DNA of 64,000 bases, from positions 18,176 to 82,175 of the forward strand of contig MSJI02000442.1 in NCBI GenBank assembly GCA_001931905.2. Reading direction: 5' to 3'. The DNA is from Cladosporium sp. IMV 00045. Its lineage: Eukaryota; Ascomycota; Dothideomycetes; Cladosporiales; Cladosporiaceae. Under the pieces are notes generated by a model. The model made no database searches. It had not been told where the DNA came from and saw only the letters and a list, made by a program, of their open reading frames with translations. Positions 1 through 10,107 of the stretch are shown here, piece by piece. The first letter of the stretch is position 1; every line of letters starts with the position of its first letter. Position numbers and translations under genes: made by a program.

Positions 1-24
1 TCTATAAATGGTACTTCGCATCAC

Positions 25-579
25 ATGGTATCTTACTACAAGATGGACGACATCAAGCGGAACACTCTGGCACGTCCTCTTCAAGATATGCGCCTGCAGC
101 ACATTTCTGTGCGACCTGAACTGTACCTCAATCAGAATCTCCGCGCGCAAATCGAGGAGACAGAACACTACGCAATCAGCGGTCCCATGCACGCCCATCC
201 GCAAGCTTTGTATGCTCATATGAGCGCGGCAGCCGCCAACCCTGCTTTTCTGTACAACGCGATGGCTGGCTCAATGGAGACAGCGGGGTATGCAAGCCAC
301 CACCAGAGGTACACCACATTTCCCTACGGAACTTACCATGACCCCAACCTTCAATCGTTTCCCACTGGTAAAGTCGAGGGTTCGCAAGGTTTAGGGCAAG
401 CGATGGAGAGCAGTAACTTCTGTCCAGTGTCGTATCATGTTATGCATCAGGATGGGGCACAGAGCTTTCCATGCACCTTCTCACAGTCGAGCTATCGAAC
501 CTCTTTGGCGGGAGCATTTTGTACTGCCACCGATCCCGAGGAACAATTATTCGTGGCCGGTGGCAAGTGCAACGGCTAG
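25..579 (+). CDS. Hypothetical protein, possibly a 3' exon cut by the window edge
   Basis: An open frame of 184 codons begins at an ATG at 25, but the same frame is open back to base 1, so this may be the last exon of a gene starting outside the window. The protein is rich in Ala, Met, Tyr, His and Ser with no recognised domain; an alanine run lies near residues 67-71. No signal peptide or membrane segment is visible. I do not recognise the family. It could also be a chance ORF; the even composition and lack of stops over 555 bases are the only support. Confidence 0.35.
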   Translation: MVSYYKMDDIKRNTLARPLQDMRLQHISVRPELYLNQNLRAQIEETEHYAISGPMHAHPQALYAHMSAAAANPAFLYNAMAGSMETAGYASHHQRYTTFPYGTYHDPNLQSFPTGKVEGSQGLGQAMESSNFCPVSYHVMHQDGAQSFPCTFSQSSYRTSLAGAFCTATDPEEQLFVAGGKCNG

Positions 580-1065
580 TGGTCTGAGGCGATGAGTCTG
601 TGGAGCGAAGAAGTATTCTCTCGTTCCCATGCAAGCAATGGAGCGTCGTTGTTCAATCTGTCAGCCTGCAGCATTAAACGCCAGTGATTTCATCATCTTG
701 TGTGCAGATACTCCCTAAGAACAGTATTTGGAGGTGTGCGCTCTTTGACTAACATCCAGCGCCAAAAACGTCTCGTCAAAGAAAAGTACAGGGTTTGGCC
801 TCACACTGGAAATGCCTGGAAATCTTCGTACGTTACAGGGGGAGCCGACTTTCTGAGATACTTCAAACTCCTGCGCACATATCACATGATGCTGATTAGT
901 GTGAGATCTGCCCCGTCCGGCCCGCACTAGGTATCAGGGCCAGCTAGATCGCGCGCATCCCCCAGTTTCATCTAATAACCATCACGTTGGTCGCGCTTCC
1001 TTGCTTCGTCCCTTCTCTTTTCTTCTCTTCTCGTCTCAGCTATACTGTGGAAGGACATTCAACTC
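580..1065. other. Intergenic stretch with CT-rich promoter-like tract
   Basis: No convincing gene is seen here. A pyrimidine-rich tract at about 1000-1045 (repeated TTCTC units) lies just upstream of the ATG at 1066, a layout common in filamentous fungal promoters that lack a TATA box. The ORFs in the interval are short, overlap on both strands and resemble nothing known to me. Confidence 0.4.
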
Positions 1066-1498
1066 ATGCGCCCACGAACCTCGAATGCCAAGTCCAAGGG
1101 TAAGTCTGGTCTGGGGGAACGGAGGCCACTCATCAAAACTCGGAAGCGGGATATTATGAACCTCCATCTTGTAGGTCCTTTCGATCTTCTTTCTTTCGTA
1201 TGCTGAATGATAACTTCACTCACTTGCTTCTCCAACAGTCAGGCCGTGGCGTACAGCAATAAGTGTCAAGCGTGGTGTTGACCATGGAGTGAAATCATCG
1301 AGCGGCAATGCTTTTGACCCGTTGAAGGTCATTTGCGACCAGATGCTAGCATTGAACAATCCAAAATTATCGAGACGTACGCAAGAGGAGGTTGAGATCT
1401 ACGGAAGCCGAAGAAAAGCTGCTTGTGCTGACACCCTTCCATGCACCCATGGGCCTCATGATGCAAAGAGATTCAATTGGGTACCGCCTTACGGTTGA
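1066..1498 (+). CDS. Small two-exon hypothetical protein (97 aa)
   Basis: The model joins exon 1 (1066-1099, starting MRPRTSNAKSK) to exon 2 (1239-1498) across a 139-nt intron with donor GTAAGT at 1100 and acceptor CAACAG ending at 1238. The frame is preserved through a split GTC codon. The ATG follows a CT-rich tract. The protein is basic at the N terminus and ends FNWVPPYG. No domain is recognised. Clean splice signals and frame continuity make this a plausible real gene, although the function is unknown and the intron is longer than others in the window. Confidence 0.5.
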
Positions 1499-2086
1499 TC
1501 TGGCCATAAACGAAAGAAAAGGGTCCGTTAGTCGGCATAGAGCTCTTGCACAGCTTTTTAAGTCAGCATGCCTGTCCTCGCTTTGAAGGAACAATGCCAG
1601 TGCCTCGAACGCCTTTGGCTACGCGGAAGCACGCATGGAGCTTGATACCCTGGACTCAACACATCGTGGTGACGCTCACCGCGAGCGGTCCAATTGCTCG
1701 GCACGGTATCTTTGTCGGGCGTCAGAGAAACGTAAGTCATTGGCTACAACACCAATAACAAACACCCGTTCAATACTTTTGTAACCCCTGCATACCATCC
1801 GGGGAGGCTAAGTGACGCCTTGCAGCAAATGCGACACAGAATGCATATGCAGGAGCTGCGACACGGCGGCTAGACCGCGACACCACGTTGTAATCGAGAC
1901 GCAGCGCGGGGAAGCTGTGGTGCTTTGACCATCTTGTCACGATGGCAGGCTGTCTTGGCGCAGCGAGCTGAACCAACGTCGGCGGGCGCTCTACGCCCTT
2001 CTCATACCCTCACAACGGTTCCCTGCGCTTTCACCACAGTTTCGGCAGCACTGTTAAACGAAAGTTCCACTCCACCCAGCATCGCA
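1499..2086. other. Intergenic; 3' part is the duplicated 5' flank of the JmjC-CXC gene
   Basis: No gene is supported. Bases from about 1860 to 2086 are clearly similar to 7879-8112, the stretch upstream of a broken copy of the next gene. The duplication therefore includes non-coding 5' flank as well as coding sequence. An open frame runs upstream of 2087 from a TTG at 1925, but this leader is probably 5' untranslated DNA because the equivalent stretch in the second copy is not kept open. Confidence 0.5.
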
Positions 2087-4762
2087 ATGGCAAGGGGTAC
2101 TATACAAAGAAGAGAACCGAACAATTCTGTCCTTCTGGATAGCTTTGTACTGTCGGAACTTGGGCGATTTCAAGCAGACCTTGCTAAGCACCAACGTCAC
2201 TCTTGCCTTTTGGACAGTTGGCGAGAACGAGTACTCAAGTTCAAAGAGCATCTAAGCGCACTTGCCAACGCAATCAAGGACGTGATTGATGCAAGAGGCA
2301 TTGAAGTCAGAGGTCACTCCTGGTCTGAGGTTTTCGAGCTTGCTGAAGAGACCGAGAAACCCGACCCGAAGTATCGCTTTCTCTGCTCCATAGTAGCTTT
2401 ATGGGGCAACGATCTTGTGGAGTACTATGATCTCCAGTCTCAGAAAGAGAGACAATTAAGAGCAATACGTGACTGTGCGATGCGGGACCCAGATCTTCAG
2501 TGGTTTCCGAAGTTCGCCAACGTTATCATGCTCCGGAGACATGAGCACTCACTTGTTGATAATCGCGCAAGCCCAATCCAGATGAGCGGTGATAACCATC
2601 GTTTTCCGCTCAAGCTAGAGGACTTGACAACCTTGGCGAAATTCGCAAAGGGAACACTGGCTTCCTGCCCTCCATACGGCAAAGAGCTAAACCCATCCTC
2701 TTTTGAAGATCGACAGCAAGTGCAGAGAGTCCATGAATGGGCGACTTGCAAAGACGGCGGGGTCGAACTATCAGGCTCTCCGCTTTGCCTGAGATTCCCT
2801 AGGCATTTCGGCCAATATCTTCTTCGAAAAGATCGTTTCGGCCTTTTGATACCCAATTTGAAACGTCTGAACGATCGACCAACTGGTAGGGCAGAGTTCA
2901 AAAAGTTGAAGCTCAACCCCCCCGGTGAAAACCAGTCTTCGGGCGACACATCAGCACGCATGCTACAAGTCTCGCCGAAGAATAACCCACACCCTTCGCA
3001 GGACAGTGATCAGCTTGAGAGCCCCGAGGACACTGAACACGCGCAGGACAGTGACCAGCTCGAGGAGCCTGAGCACTCGCCGGAGAATACCCCGTTCCCT
3101 TCGCAAGGTGGCGATAAGCCTACGGACTTGGATAGCACCCCGCCCCCTTCGCAGGGTCGCGATCAGCGTATGGACCGAGAGAGCACCCAAACTCCTTCGC
3201 AGGGTAGCGATTATCCGAAGGGCTCTGAGGATCCTAAAACATCGATAGCACACGTGCCACATGACTCACTAGAAAATCGCTCATCCCCTCCACAGGGTGG
3301 CGATCAGCCTGAGGGCTCTAAGGATACTGAGTCTTCACCAGAAAACATAAATGCAGATTCCTTCGATCGCCCGCTGCATATTGCTTCAGTCCAAGTCGAG
3401 CAGATTGAAGCAGTATCGGCCAGAGCAGCCTGCAATTCTGCTGGGATTGGGTTGACCAAACCAGCTTACCTTCCTGAAGCTGAAAGCACTGACACAATTG
3501 CCTCTGATCTCATTTGCCCCCTGAACGTCAGCAATGATCGTCAGAGCGAGTTCGCGCAATGGAATCGGGTCATCCAGGAAACTGCACGAGAGGCGCCTCA
3601 CCCCACCCTGAAACATTGGATTAATCCTGTCCATTTTGCGTCCACACTCGAAGCAGAATCCTCAGAAAGCTACAGCCAAGTGACTCAGCAGTGTGATGTG
3701 GTGAGACTCAGTGCAGAAACATTCAAAAAACTCGTGCAACAGAATACCATTTTCAGCACGCCGTTGGTCATTGAAGAGCATTTTGCAGACTCTGGAGATC
3801 ATTCTCTTCCTGCTTACGTCGATACTTTGACTCGAACATTCCTTGATGGCGTTCTCGATATGCGATGTCATCAAGGCGCTCCGGAGCGAACCCCAATAAG
3901 TACTATCATAGACATGATGCGTTCCGAGGGAGAAAAAATCCAGCCAAACGGCCCGAATCTGCTCGACCTCACAGACTTATCCAACGCCATCAAGCCTAGT
4001 CTCACCCGTCTTCCTCGCTTACGGCTACTCGATTATCTTACCAAAAGCGCAAAAGCCCTCGCAATAGATCGATTTGGGAAACAAGAAACTCTTACTCCCT
4101 TCGATATTGGTGGCTCTCAGTCCTTCGAGATTTTCGGTTTCCGTGGAGCATTCTCAGGCGCTCACCTTGATATCTTAGGAGGAACTTGGCTTCGCAATCT
4201 CTTCGGTGTCAAACTATGGATGTTTATTCCAGAAAATCTTATGACAGATACGGACTGGTCGGACTTTGCACGGGACGGCCCAGAATGGAACCCTAGGGAG
4301 AAATCCCGGGCGATAATACTCCAGCCTGGAGATGTGTTCGTAATGCCTCCTGGAGTCCGCGTGGTCCACGCAGTACACACACTCGAGGCGTGCCTCATGA
4401 ACGGGGGTATGTTCTGGGATGAGAAGGCCATCGTGCGGACACTAAATGCTATTCATTGGGTATGTCGCAATCAAACTGCGACAAACGAGCCAATACCTCA
4501 TCAGCTTTCGAGTATTCTTTCTCAGCTGGAGGGACTATTGCTTAAGTATCCATCAAGCGACGTCTGGTGCGCAGAGGCCTCGAGTGTGAGGCGCGCTATA
4601 TCACAAATACGTGACCTGGGGTGTCCGTGTAAGACCACTCGACGGTCTTGTGCGAAAACACAATGCTCTTGCTACCTCGAAGACCGAAGGTGTACACAGC
4701 TGTGTAGCTCACATTCGATTTCGGAAAGCACGCCGCTCTGCATGTGGGAGTCCACGGAGTAG
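2087..4762 (+). CDS. JmjC-type cupin protein with C-terminal CXC cysteine cluster (intact, 891 aa)
   Basis: An uninterrupted ORF. ATG 2087 was chosen because its context (CGCAATGG) and the following codons are shared with the broken copy at 8113. The N-terminal half (to about residue 290) matches the divergent protein at 14058-16415. Residues about 300-420 are a Pro/Ser/Gln/Asp-rich repeat region with PSQGGDQ-like units. The C-terminal third fits a JmjC/cupin fold: H693-x-D695 in GAHLD, a lysine in GVKLW, then QPGDVFVMPPG followed by H761. These match the Fe(II)-binding HxD...H triad and a 2-oxoglutarate-binding lysine. Residues 846-873 form a cysteine cluster (C-x-C-x6-C-x4-C-x-C-x6-C-x3-C) resembling CXC/Tesmin DNA-binding motifs. 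The inference is a 2-oxoglutarate dioxygenase with a DNA-binding tail, perhaps acting on chromatin; the substrate is unknown. It ends 74 bp before the convergent EST1-like gene. Confidence 0.8.
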   Translation: MARGTIQRREPNNSVLLDSFVLSELGRFQADLAKHQRHSCLLDSWRERVLKFKEHLSALANAIKDVIDARGIEVRGHSWSEVFELAEETEKPDPKYRFLCSIVALWGNDLVEYYDLQSQKERQLRAIRDCAMRDPDLQWFPKFANVIMLRRHEHSLVDNRASPIQMSGDNHRFPLKLEDLTTLAKFAKGTLASCPPYGKELNPSSFEDRQQVQRVHEWATCKDGGVELSGSPLCLRFPRHFGQYLLRKDRFGLLIPNLKRLNDRPTGRAEFKKLKLNPPGENQSSGDTSARMLQVSPKNNPHPSQDSDQLESPEDTEHAQDSDQLEEPEHSPENTPFPSQGGDKPTDLDSTPPPSQGRDQRMDRESTQTPSQGSDYPKGSEDPKTSIAHVPHDSLENRSSPPQGGDQPEGSKDTESSPENINADSFDRPLHIASVQVEQIEAVSARAACNSAGIGLTKPAYLPEAESTDTIASDLICPLNVSNDRQSEFAQWNRVIQETAREAPHPTLKHWINPVHFASTLEAESSESYSQVTQQCDVVRLSAETFKKLVQQNTIFSTPLVIEEHFADSGDHSLPAYVDTLTRTFLDGVLDMRCHQGAPERTPISTIIDMMRSEGEKIQPNGPNLLDLTDLSNAIKPSLTRLPRLRLLDYLTKSAKALAIDRFGKQETLTPFDIGGSQSFEIFGFRGAFSGAHLDILGGTWLRNLFGVKLWMFIPENLMTDTDWSDFARDGPEWNPREKSRAIILQPGDVFVMPPGVRVVHAVHTLEACLMNGGMFWDEKAIVRTLNAIHWVCRNQTATNEPIPHQLSSILSQLEGLLLKYPSSDVWCAEASSVRRAISQIRDLGCPCKTTRRSCAKTQCSCYLEDRRCTQLCSSHSISESTPLCMWESTE
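2990..3345 (+). repeat. Degenerate coding tandem repeat (PSQGGDQ units)
   Basis: Within the JmjC-CXC gene, units of roughly 45-60 bases recur, each carrying a CCTTCGCAGG-type core that encodes PSQGxDQ. I count about six imperfect copies. The stretch is acidic and Pro/Ser-rich and probably unstructured. It links the N-terminal domain to the cupin. Confidence 0.65.
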
Positions 4763-4836
4763 CTCGGCGAGAAACGATGTCAACGAAGATGATGATGATG
4801 ATGGTAATAAGACGCTGGCACCAAGACGTAATCGCT

Positions 4837-7292
4837 TTAAATGGAAGAGTCACCACCGCTGCGAGCAGACACAGAGCAAGGCGATTGTGCGTCAAATACG
4901 ATGTCAGCCGCATCCGTCACCGCAACACCCGAGAACCGCCTGGTCTCGTGGTCGTAGCTGAGGACGTTGTGTTTCTGGGCCAATATCATGCCGAGATATA
5001 GCACTCTCGCCGCGCGATGTTGCCTCTTGCTGTCATCTTCCAGACAGCGCGAGCCGTCATCATCTTCGATGTAGGCGAACCAGTCTGGAGCGAAGTACCA
5101 TTGCGCCCACACTAGTCCTCGCATCATGAAGTCTTCGAACAGTGGGACGCCGTCTCGAGGGAAAGTGTCACCGATCGCATATGCTTCGGTGCGAGCAGTG
5201 ATAGGGTAATATCTGGCGACGAGATTGAGGAAGTGGGAGAGGGCAGACCAATCCAAATCACTTGAGTCGAACAAGCTGTTCAACGTATCGCGCGATTCGT
5301 CGTTGAAAGTAAGCCGAGACTGTAGTGTATTGGTGCTGGTGAAGAACACAAGCATAATGTGCAGATAAGGCAAAAGGTCAATAAGCGATTCTTTGGAGGG
5401 TGTACGTTTGATAATGCTGTTGAACGAATAGTAGCAGAAGTGATACACAGATTCTTGAGGGTGTTGGTACTTTTCCAGATTGAGAAGAATGGGCGTTATT
5501 GCAGCAGGGCTTGCGCAAGCACTGTTCTGTGATGGGCGTGAATGCAGGATGTCTCTGCTCAAGATCAAGTCAAACAATTGACGATAAATATTTTCCTGTG
5601 TCCCAAAGCCAAAAACAGCGGCAATGTTTGTCACTGCCAGAGCCACACCATAATTGGCGATCTTGGTGCTGGGCTGGTCCATCAGCAACGAAAGAGCTGT
5701 GCTGCCATCTCGTTTGCCAAGTTCGAGTTCTCGCCCCGCAAAGACTCTTGCGTGAAAGCGCATGATAATCGCTTCCGCGGACGGGGTTCCACCTCGAAAT
5801 TCTTGCTCGTCGCTCAAGACAAGTGACCAGAGTGTCCTCAGAGATTCCTTTGCGTTCAAAAAAGGCACAACTGATGTCAAAGCACGAGAGTAAAGATAGA
5901 ATTTGTGCAAAGAAGGCTTCTCCAGTATGCCAGAATGATGGTAGAGCCGCCCAACTGAAGGCTGCCGGTCTGCTGCCATTACGTACCAGCGTCTAGCTAC
6001 GCCTCCCCATATCGTATGAATTTCCCGATCCTCCTCGATGGCCATGCGATACCGTGCAATGTCTCCTAGGCATTCTATCCAAGTATCGGTGAAACCTGGC
6101 ACAGTCTCTAGGAGTAGTGACATCATCTGATATGCCAGGTGTATGAACGCCAGCATGTATTCCTGAGAATCTGGACGTCGAGGGCGGAGTACTTCCAAGA
6201 ATGCATGTATTCCATGTTTCCACATACGTGCGGGCATAGAATATCTCGTTGCGAGCGCAAGTAGTACAGGGTTGCCGGATGGATGTTGTGTAGCCATTAG
6301 AAAATCATGATGCTCGTAAAGCAACGTTCTATGCAATGCGATAAGAGCCTGCCATTGTTCAGTGCTGAGAGGCTCATCACCATGGGCAGCTTTCTGAGCG
6401 TCGATTTTTATGCATTTGGCCTCTACCATCACAAGACCTGCATAGATACCGTTTACTTCAGCGGCGAGATGTTCTTGAGAGATAGGGGAGAACTCTGGTT
6501 GCAAGGGAATCCCAGGATATCGATGCTTGCCGCGCAGGTGTAAGCTGTCCTGCAGGATGGGCTCTGATTTGGGATCTGCGAATGTTTCTCCAATCGAGCC
6601 GCTCATAGGCATTTTCGGTTGCTTGTATTTGGTTAGCTCAGAATTTATTTCATGAGAGATGAAATTCGCACGTTGCTATCCATGAGAGAGTCGTGTTGAT
6701 CTGCACCCATCGCCGCAGGTCTCTCCTGGGCAGATCTCGAGTCCCGATAGTGCCTTCTTGGAATGCAGCCCGGCCAAGCACTGTGTGTTTGACGTTCTGA
6801 GAAAAGCACCAAGTCGCCCTCGGGTAGGCTGCAGATGTTGCCAGAGAGCATATGGAGATCTTCTGATGGGTATTCGAAGCGCTTTGGGTGTTTCGTGGCT
6901 ATAGGTCCCTGGGCGGCCGGACGTTTTCGTGATAGGGAAGGATTGCAGCATTTGTTTGAAGTCGGAAGCGGCGGGTGATCTTCGAGACGAAGCTCATGAA
7001 ACTTCACATCATGGGGCTGCATGGGAGTTGGGGACATCTCTCGCCAGGAGCCCGCTTCTGGCGTGAGTTGACGCCCGTTATTGTTCATGGAACCATAGGA
7101 AGAAGATGCCGAAGAAGCAGGTACCTGTGAGGAGTCACAGGCGCCGTTACGAGTTTCTCGTGCTCTTCCCAGCCTCACTGTCAGCCAGATATCTGCAACC
7201 GGGAGAGTAACAGTAGGCAAAGGCAGGAGGCTATCATACTGATTTGGCAAAGCTACCTCCTGGGTATCGACGTCCATGCTTGCCGCCTTCAT
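4837..7292 (-). CDS. EST1/SMG7-type TPR and DNA/RNA-binding domain protein (801 aa, two exons)
   Basis: Exon 1 (7292-6672) and exon 2 (6621-4837) join in phase 0 across a 50-nt intron. The intron has donor GTGCGA, branch CTAAC and acceptor ACAAG, and it removes an in-frame stop. The first 210 residues are low in complexity and rich in Ser and Pro. The rest is helical. Around residue 430 is the segment VGRLYHHSGIL followed by LYSRALTSVVPF, which matches the start of the EST1-type DNA/RNA-binding domain of telomerase-associated EST1 and nonsense-mediated-decay SMG5-7 proteins. Filamentous fungi carry many such proteins of unknown role, so telomere or mRNA-decay function is only family-based inference. 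The gene is convergent with the JmjC-CXC gene. Confidence 0.7.
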
Positions 7293-7878
7293 GGTGACAA
7301 GACTTGCAGAACTGTCTTTGACTTCAGCCGTTGGTGCGGATGGAACAGGTTGTGTCTTATTAGGAGAGGTCGAATGGTGCAGGAAGAGAACGTGGTCACA
7401 AGGCCAGAGAGAATGACTACAAGCCTCGTGTTTTTATACCTCACTGGCTGTGATTTATAAGAGAAGGCACAACTGGTTGCCTTCATTGCCCCGTGCGCAT
7501 AACACTGCACCATTCATGTGTCTGCAGGGACGCCGGGGAAGCGAACCCGGATTCATCTCCAGCTGGGACCATGCCGATTGCGCTGCCTCGCCATCGGAGC
7601 CGCACCGCCCACGGTGGAACGCAACTGGGGTATGGATAAGACGAGACCTGGATCGCGGCGACCTCAAGACTCGTTAGTTCAGGCAACGAAAGCGCTGGGG
7701 TAGACGGGGGTTGCTTCCAAAGGCCAGCACATCAACGATTGGCGGCCTTGCAATGACAAAAATTCAAGCAAGTAACGTGAAGTGCAAGAACACCCCAACT
7801 CCTTGAAAGATTCCATCGCGCTGTTGTAGCGTGATTGGAACTCAGTACAATAATCGGCTTCACCCTACAATATGCAAT
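7293..7878. other. Intergenic, no gene supported
   Basis: This holds the 5' flank of the EST1-like gene. Short overlapping ORFs occur on both strands but show no domain or splice logic. A minus-strand patch near 7530-7600 has a tRNA T-arm-like segment but does not fold into a tRNA (see rejected items). Confidence 0.4.
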
Positions 7879-8570
7879 TTTCGACACGACGGCCAAGTTA
7901 GACCGCGACACCACGTCGCGACCAAGGCACAGCGGGGGAAGCCGTGGTGCTTTGAGCATCTCGTCACGCATGGCAAGCTGTCTTGGCGCAGCGAGACGTC
8001 GCGCAGAGAGCTCCGCGCCCTCCTCAAACTCCGACAACGGTTTCCTGTTCACGCTCTCACGACACTTTCAACCGCACTGTCAAACGACGATTCCATTCCT
8101 CCCAGCATCGCAATGGTAAAGGGTACAATAAAAAGGAGAGAACCCAATGGTTCTGTCTCGTTAAATAGCTTTGTACTATCGGAGCTTAGGTAGTTTCAAG
8201 CAGAGCTTGCTAAGCATCAACGTCACGGTCGCCTTTTGGACGATTAGCGGATGCGAGTACTCAAGTACAAAGAGCATCTAGGCGCTCTTACTAACGCGAT
8301 CAAGGACGTGATCGATGTAAGAGGCATTGAAGTCAGCGGGCACTCCTGGTCTGAGATTTACGAACTTGCCGAAGAGACCAAGAAACCTAACCCGAAGTAT
8401 CGCTATCTCTGCTCCATAGTAGCCTTATAGGGGAACGATCTTGTGCAATTCTATGATTTAATATGTTAGAAAGAGATCCAGATCTCCAGTGGTTTCCGAA
8501 GATCGCCAACATTCTATTAAGGAAAACAGGCCACTCTGCATGAACGATCCTATGGAGTCATTTGATTAAA
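7879..8570 (+). pseudogene. Internally deleted copy of the JmjC-CXC gene
   Basis: The first part (7879-8112) matches the 5' flank of the 2087-4762 gene, and 8113 onward matches its coding start (MVKGTIKRREPN against MARGTIQRREPN). The reading frame is broken by TAG at 8189 and again at about 8247, the second replacing a TGG. Similarity to the N-terminal region continues to about 8515. Directly after it comes a stretch resembling the very 3' end of the intact gene (CCACTCTGCATG) followed by a GA-rich tail. About 2 kb encoding the repeat region, cupin and cysteine cluster is therefore missing, while both gene ends are kept. Confidence 0.7.
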
Positions 8571-8573
8571 AAC

Positions 8574-8660
8574 CATCTTCACGACGACGTCGACGACGAC
8601 GACCACGACGATGATGAAAGTGGTGGTAACGATGAGGTCGACGACGATGAAGTTGAAGAT
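8574..8660. repeat. GAC/GAT trinucleotide-like simple repeat
   Basis: An imperfect run of CGACGA, GATGAT and related triplets lies just after the truncated JmjC-CXC copy. The intact gene also ends in a GATGATGAT tract (4789-4804), so this tract is probably an expanded part of the duplicated 3' flank. Confidence 0.55.
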
Positions 8661-9142
8661 AATAGCGGTGACTTCCAACCAGTCTAGACGTTCGATTTTT
8701 TGCTCTACTTTCTCGTGAATGCCCGTCTCTGAAACCGTCTGAGCGACTGCGCATACTGTACTGATTCATTCTAGCAAGCCCTTTGAAGAGCTGCCAAGGC
8801 AGCTAGCCACAACGTTGGTTTGCATTGGGATACAGTGAGTCGTGAATAGATATGACCAAGGAGGGGTAGAAGCAACCGACTTCTCGGCATAGATCATCAG
8901 CGATTGATGTGGATGACAACTCTGCAACCTTTAGACATCGTGATCAGAAGGATCCCATCACAGCTCCTCGATCATGGGAAGCGAGGATAAGCGCCGTGGT
9001 TTGTCATAGCTCCACACGGACTACATTTGGAGGACAACTGAACCCTGCCGTCCCATCATCCGTTCGAAAGCCGTCTTCAAAAACAGTCAACCTCGTCTTT
9101 TGTCTTCGCAAATTGATCACATCACCGTCTTCAATTGTTACT

Positions 9143-10107
9143 ATGAATGCGGCCAGATTCCGCAATGGTACACCTGGTCAATATTCTCATCCCGTCATAG
9201 TCATCGAAGACGAACCGGCTGTTTGCTTATGTGCATCTGCTGTTCCTATCACTTGGGAAGTCACTCACGCCAGGGGACAAGTCGGTACCTGCACTTATCA
9301 TGCGTGTAGCGACTGTTGGTTCAATTGGGTGTTGGGGCAATCCGAGCAGATCACAGACGTAGACTGCATAACCTGCATTTGTAATCGAGCAGCTGTATCT
9401 ATGGCCACGATACAGGCTGTTTTGACAGCCGGTGACTTCGAGAAGTACGCAACATGAACCAGACCCTTGCCAGTATTTCTAACAGACTCTAGGTTATGCG
9501 ATAATTTAGCCGTTCTCGCCGCGCGTCGCCTTCCTGACTGGGTTGCTTGTCCGAATGGAAACTGCTCTTATGGCGACCTACACAACGTCGAAACTGAAGG
9601 ACTTGAATGGCACTGCCAGAAACCAGGATGCGAGATGAAAGCCTGTGCTTCCTGTCATTCGCCCTGGCACGAAGGGAAACCTGCGAGCTGTACTTGGAGA
9701 GAACAAACGCGGATTTCGGTAGCATTCGCGTCTCAGAGAGGGAGGGTGAGGAGATACCCGTGAAGTCATGCCAGCACTGCAACAGCGCTTTGTACAAAAC
9801 AGACGGGTGTGACCACATGACTTGTAACTGTGGTTTCGAATTCTGTTGGGATTGCGGTTCATACTATCTACGAGGCGAAGAAGATGAAAGCATGCTGCTG
9901 ACGCGGCATGAAAGAAGCTGCGTTCACTTCGACGGCGACTGCGGCTACGAGATTTTTGGAGTCCTCTTGCCCGATATTGCGGTCAGGCGTGGGAAGGTGC
10001 ACTTCTCCACCAGACATGCCGCCACCAGAATCTCGATTGACTTTCAGCACTATCCGGCTAGGGGAGCCGAGGTAGTGACTCGTGATTTCTTTAGATTTGG
10101 GCAGTGA
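9143..10107 (+). pseudogene. RBR-type (RING-IBR-RING2) E3 ubiquitin ligase, frame disrupted
   Basis: Exon 1 starts at ATG 9143 and carries a RING1-like cysteine set. A 48-nt intron (9445-9492; donor GTACGC, branch CTAAC, acceptor TCTAG) removes an in-frame stop and continues into an IBR with CPNGNCSYG, CQKPGCEMKACASCHSPWHEG. RING2 follows in another frame: CQHCNSALYKTDGCDHMTC, then CGFEFCWDCG. It includes the conserved C (in GCDHMTC) that carries ubiquitin thioester in RBR ligases. Between IBR and RING2, at about 9700-9740, the frame changes by one base, and I found no intron that repairs it without making a stop. All zinc ligands look intact, so it is either a recent pseudogene or a sequence error in a live gene. 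Confidence 0.65.

Noticed and set aside
1925..2086. 5' extension of the JmjC-CXC gene
   Set aside because: The frame starts at TTG, the stretch is not kept open in the duplicate copy, and ATG 2087 has good context shared with that copy.
7530..7610. tRNA-like segment on the minus strand (CCGGGTTCG T-arm, CCGATGGCG D-arm-like)
   Set aside because: The two acceptor strands do not pair, the T-loop has the wrong length and no anticodon stem forms, so it is at best a decayed tRNA-like sequence.
8566..8769. Arg/His-rich minus-strand ORF
   Set aside because: Its composition simply reflects the CGACGA/GATGAT simple repeat.
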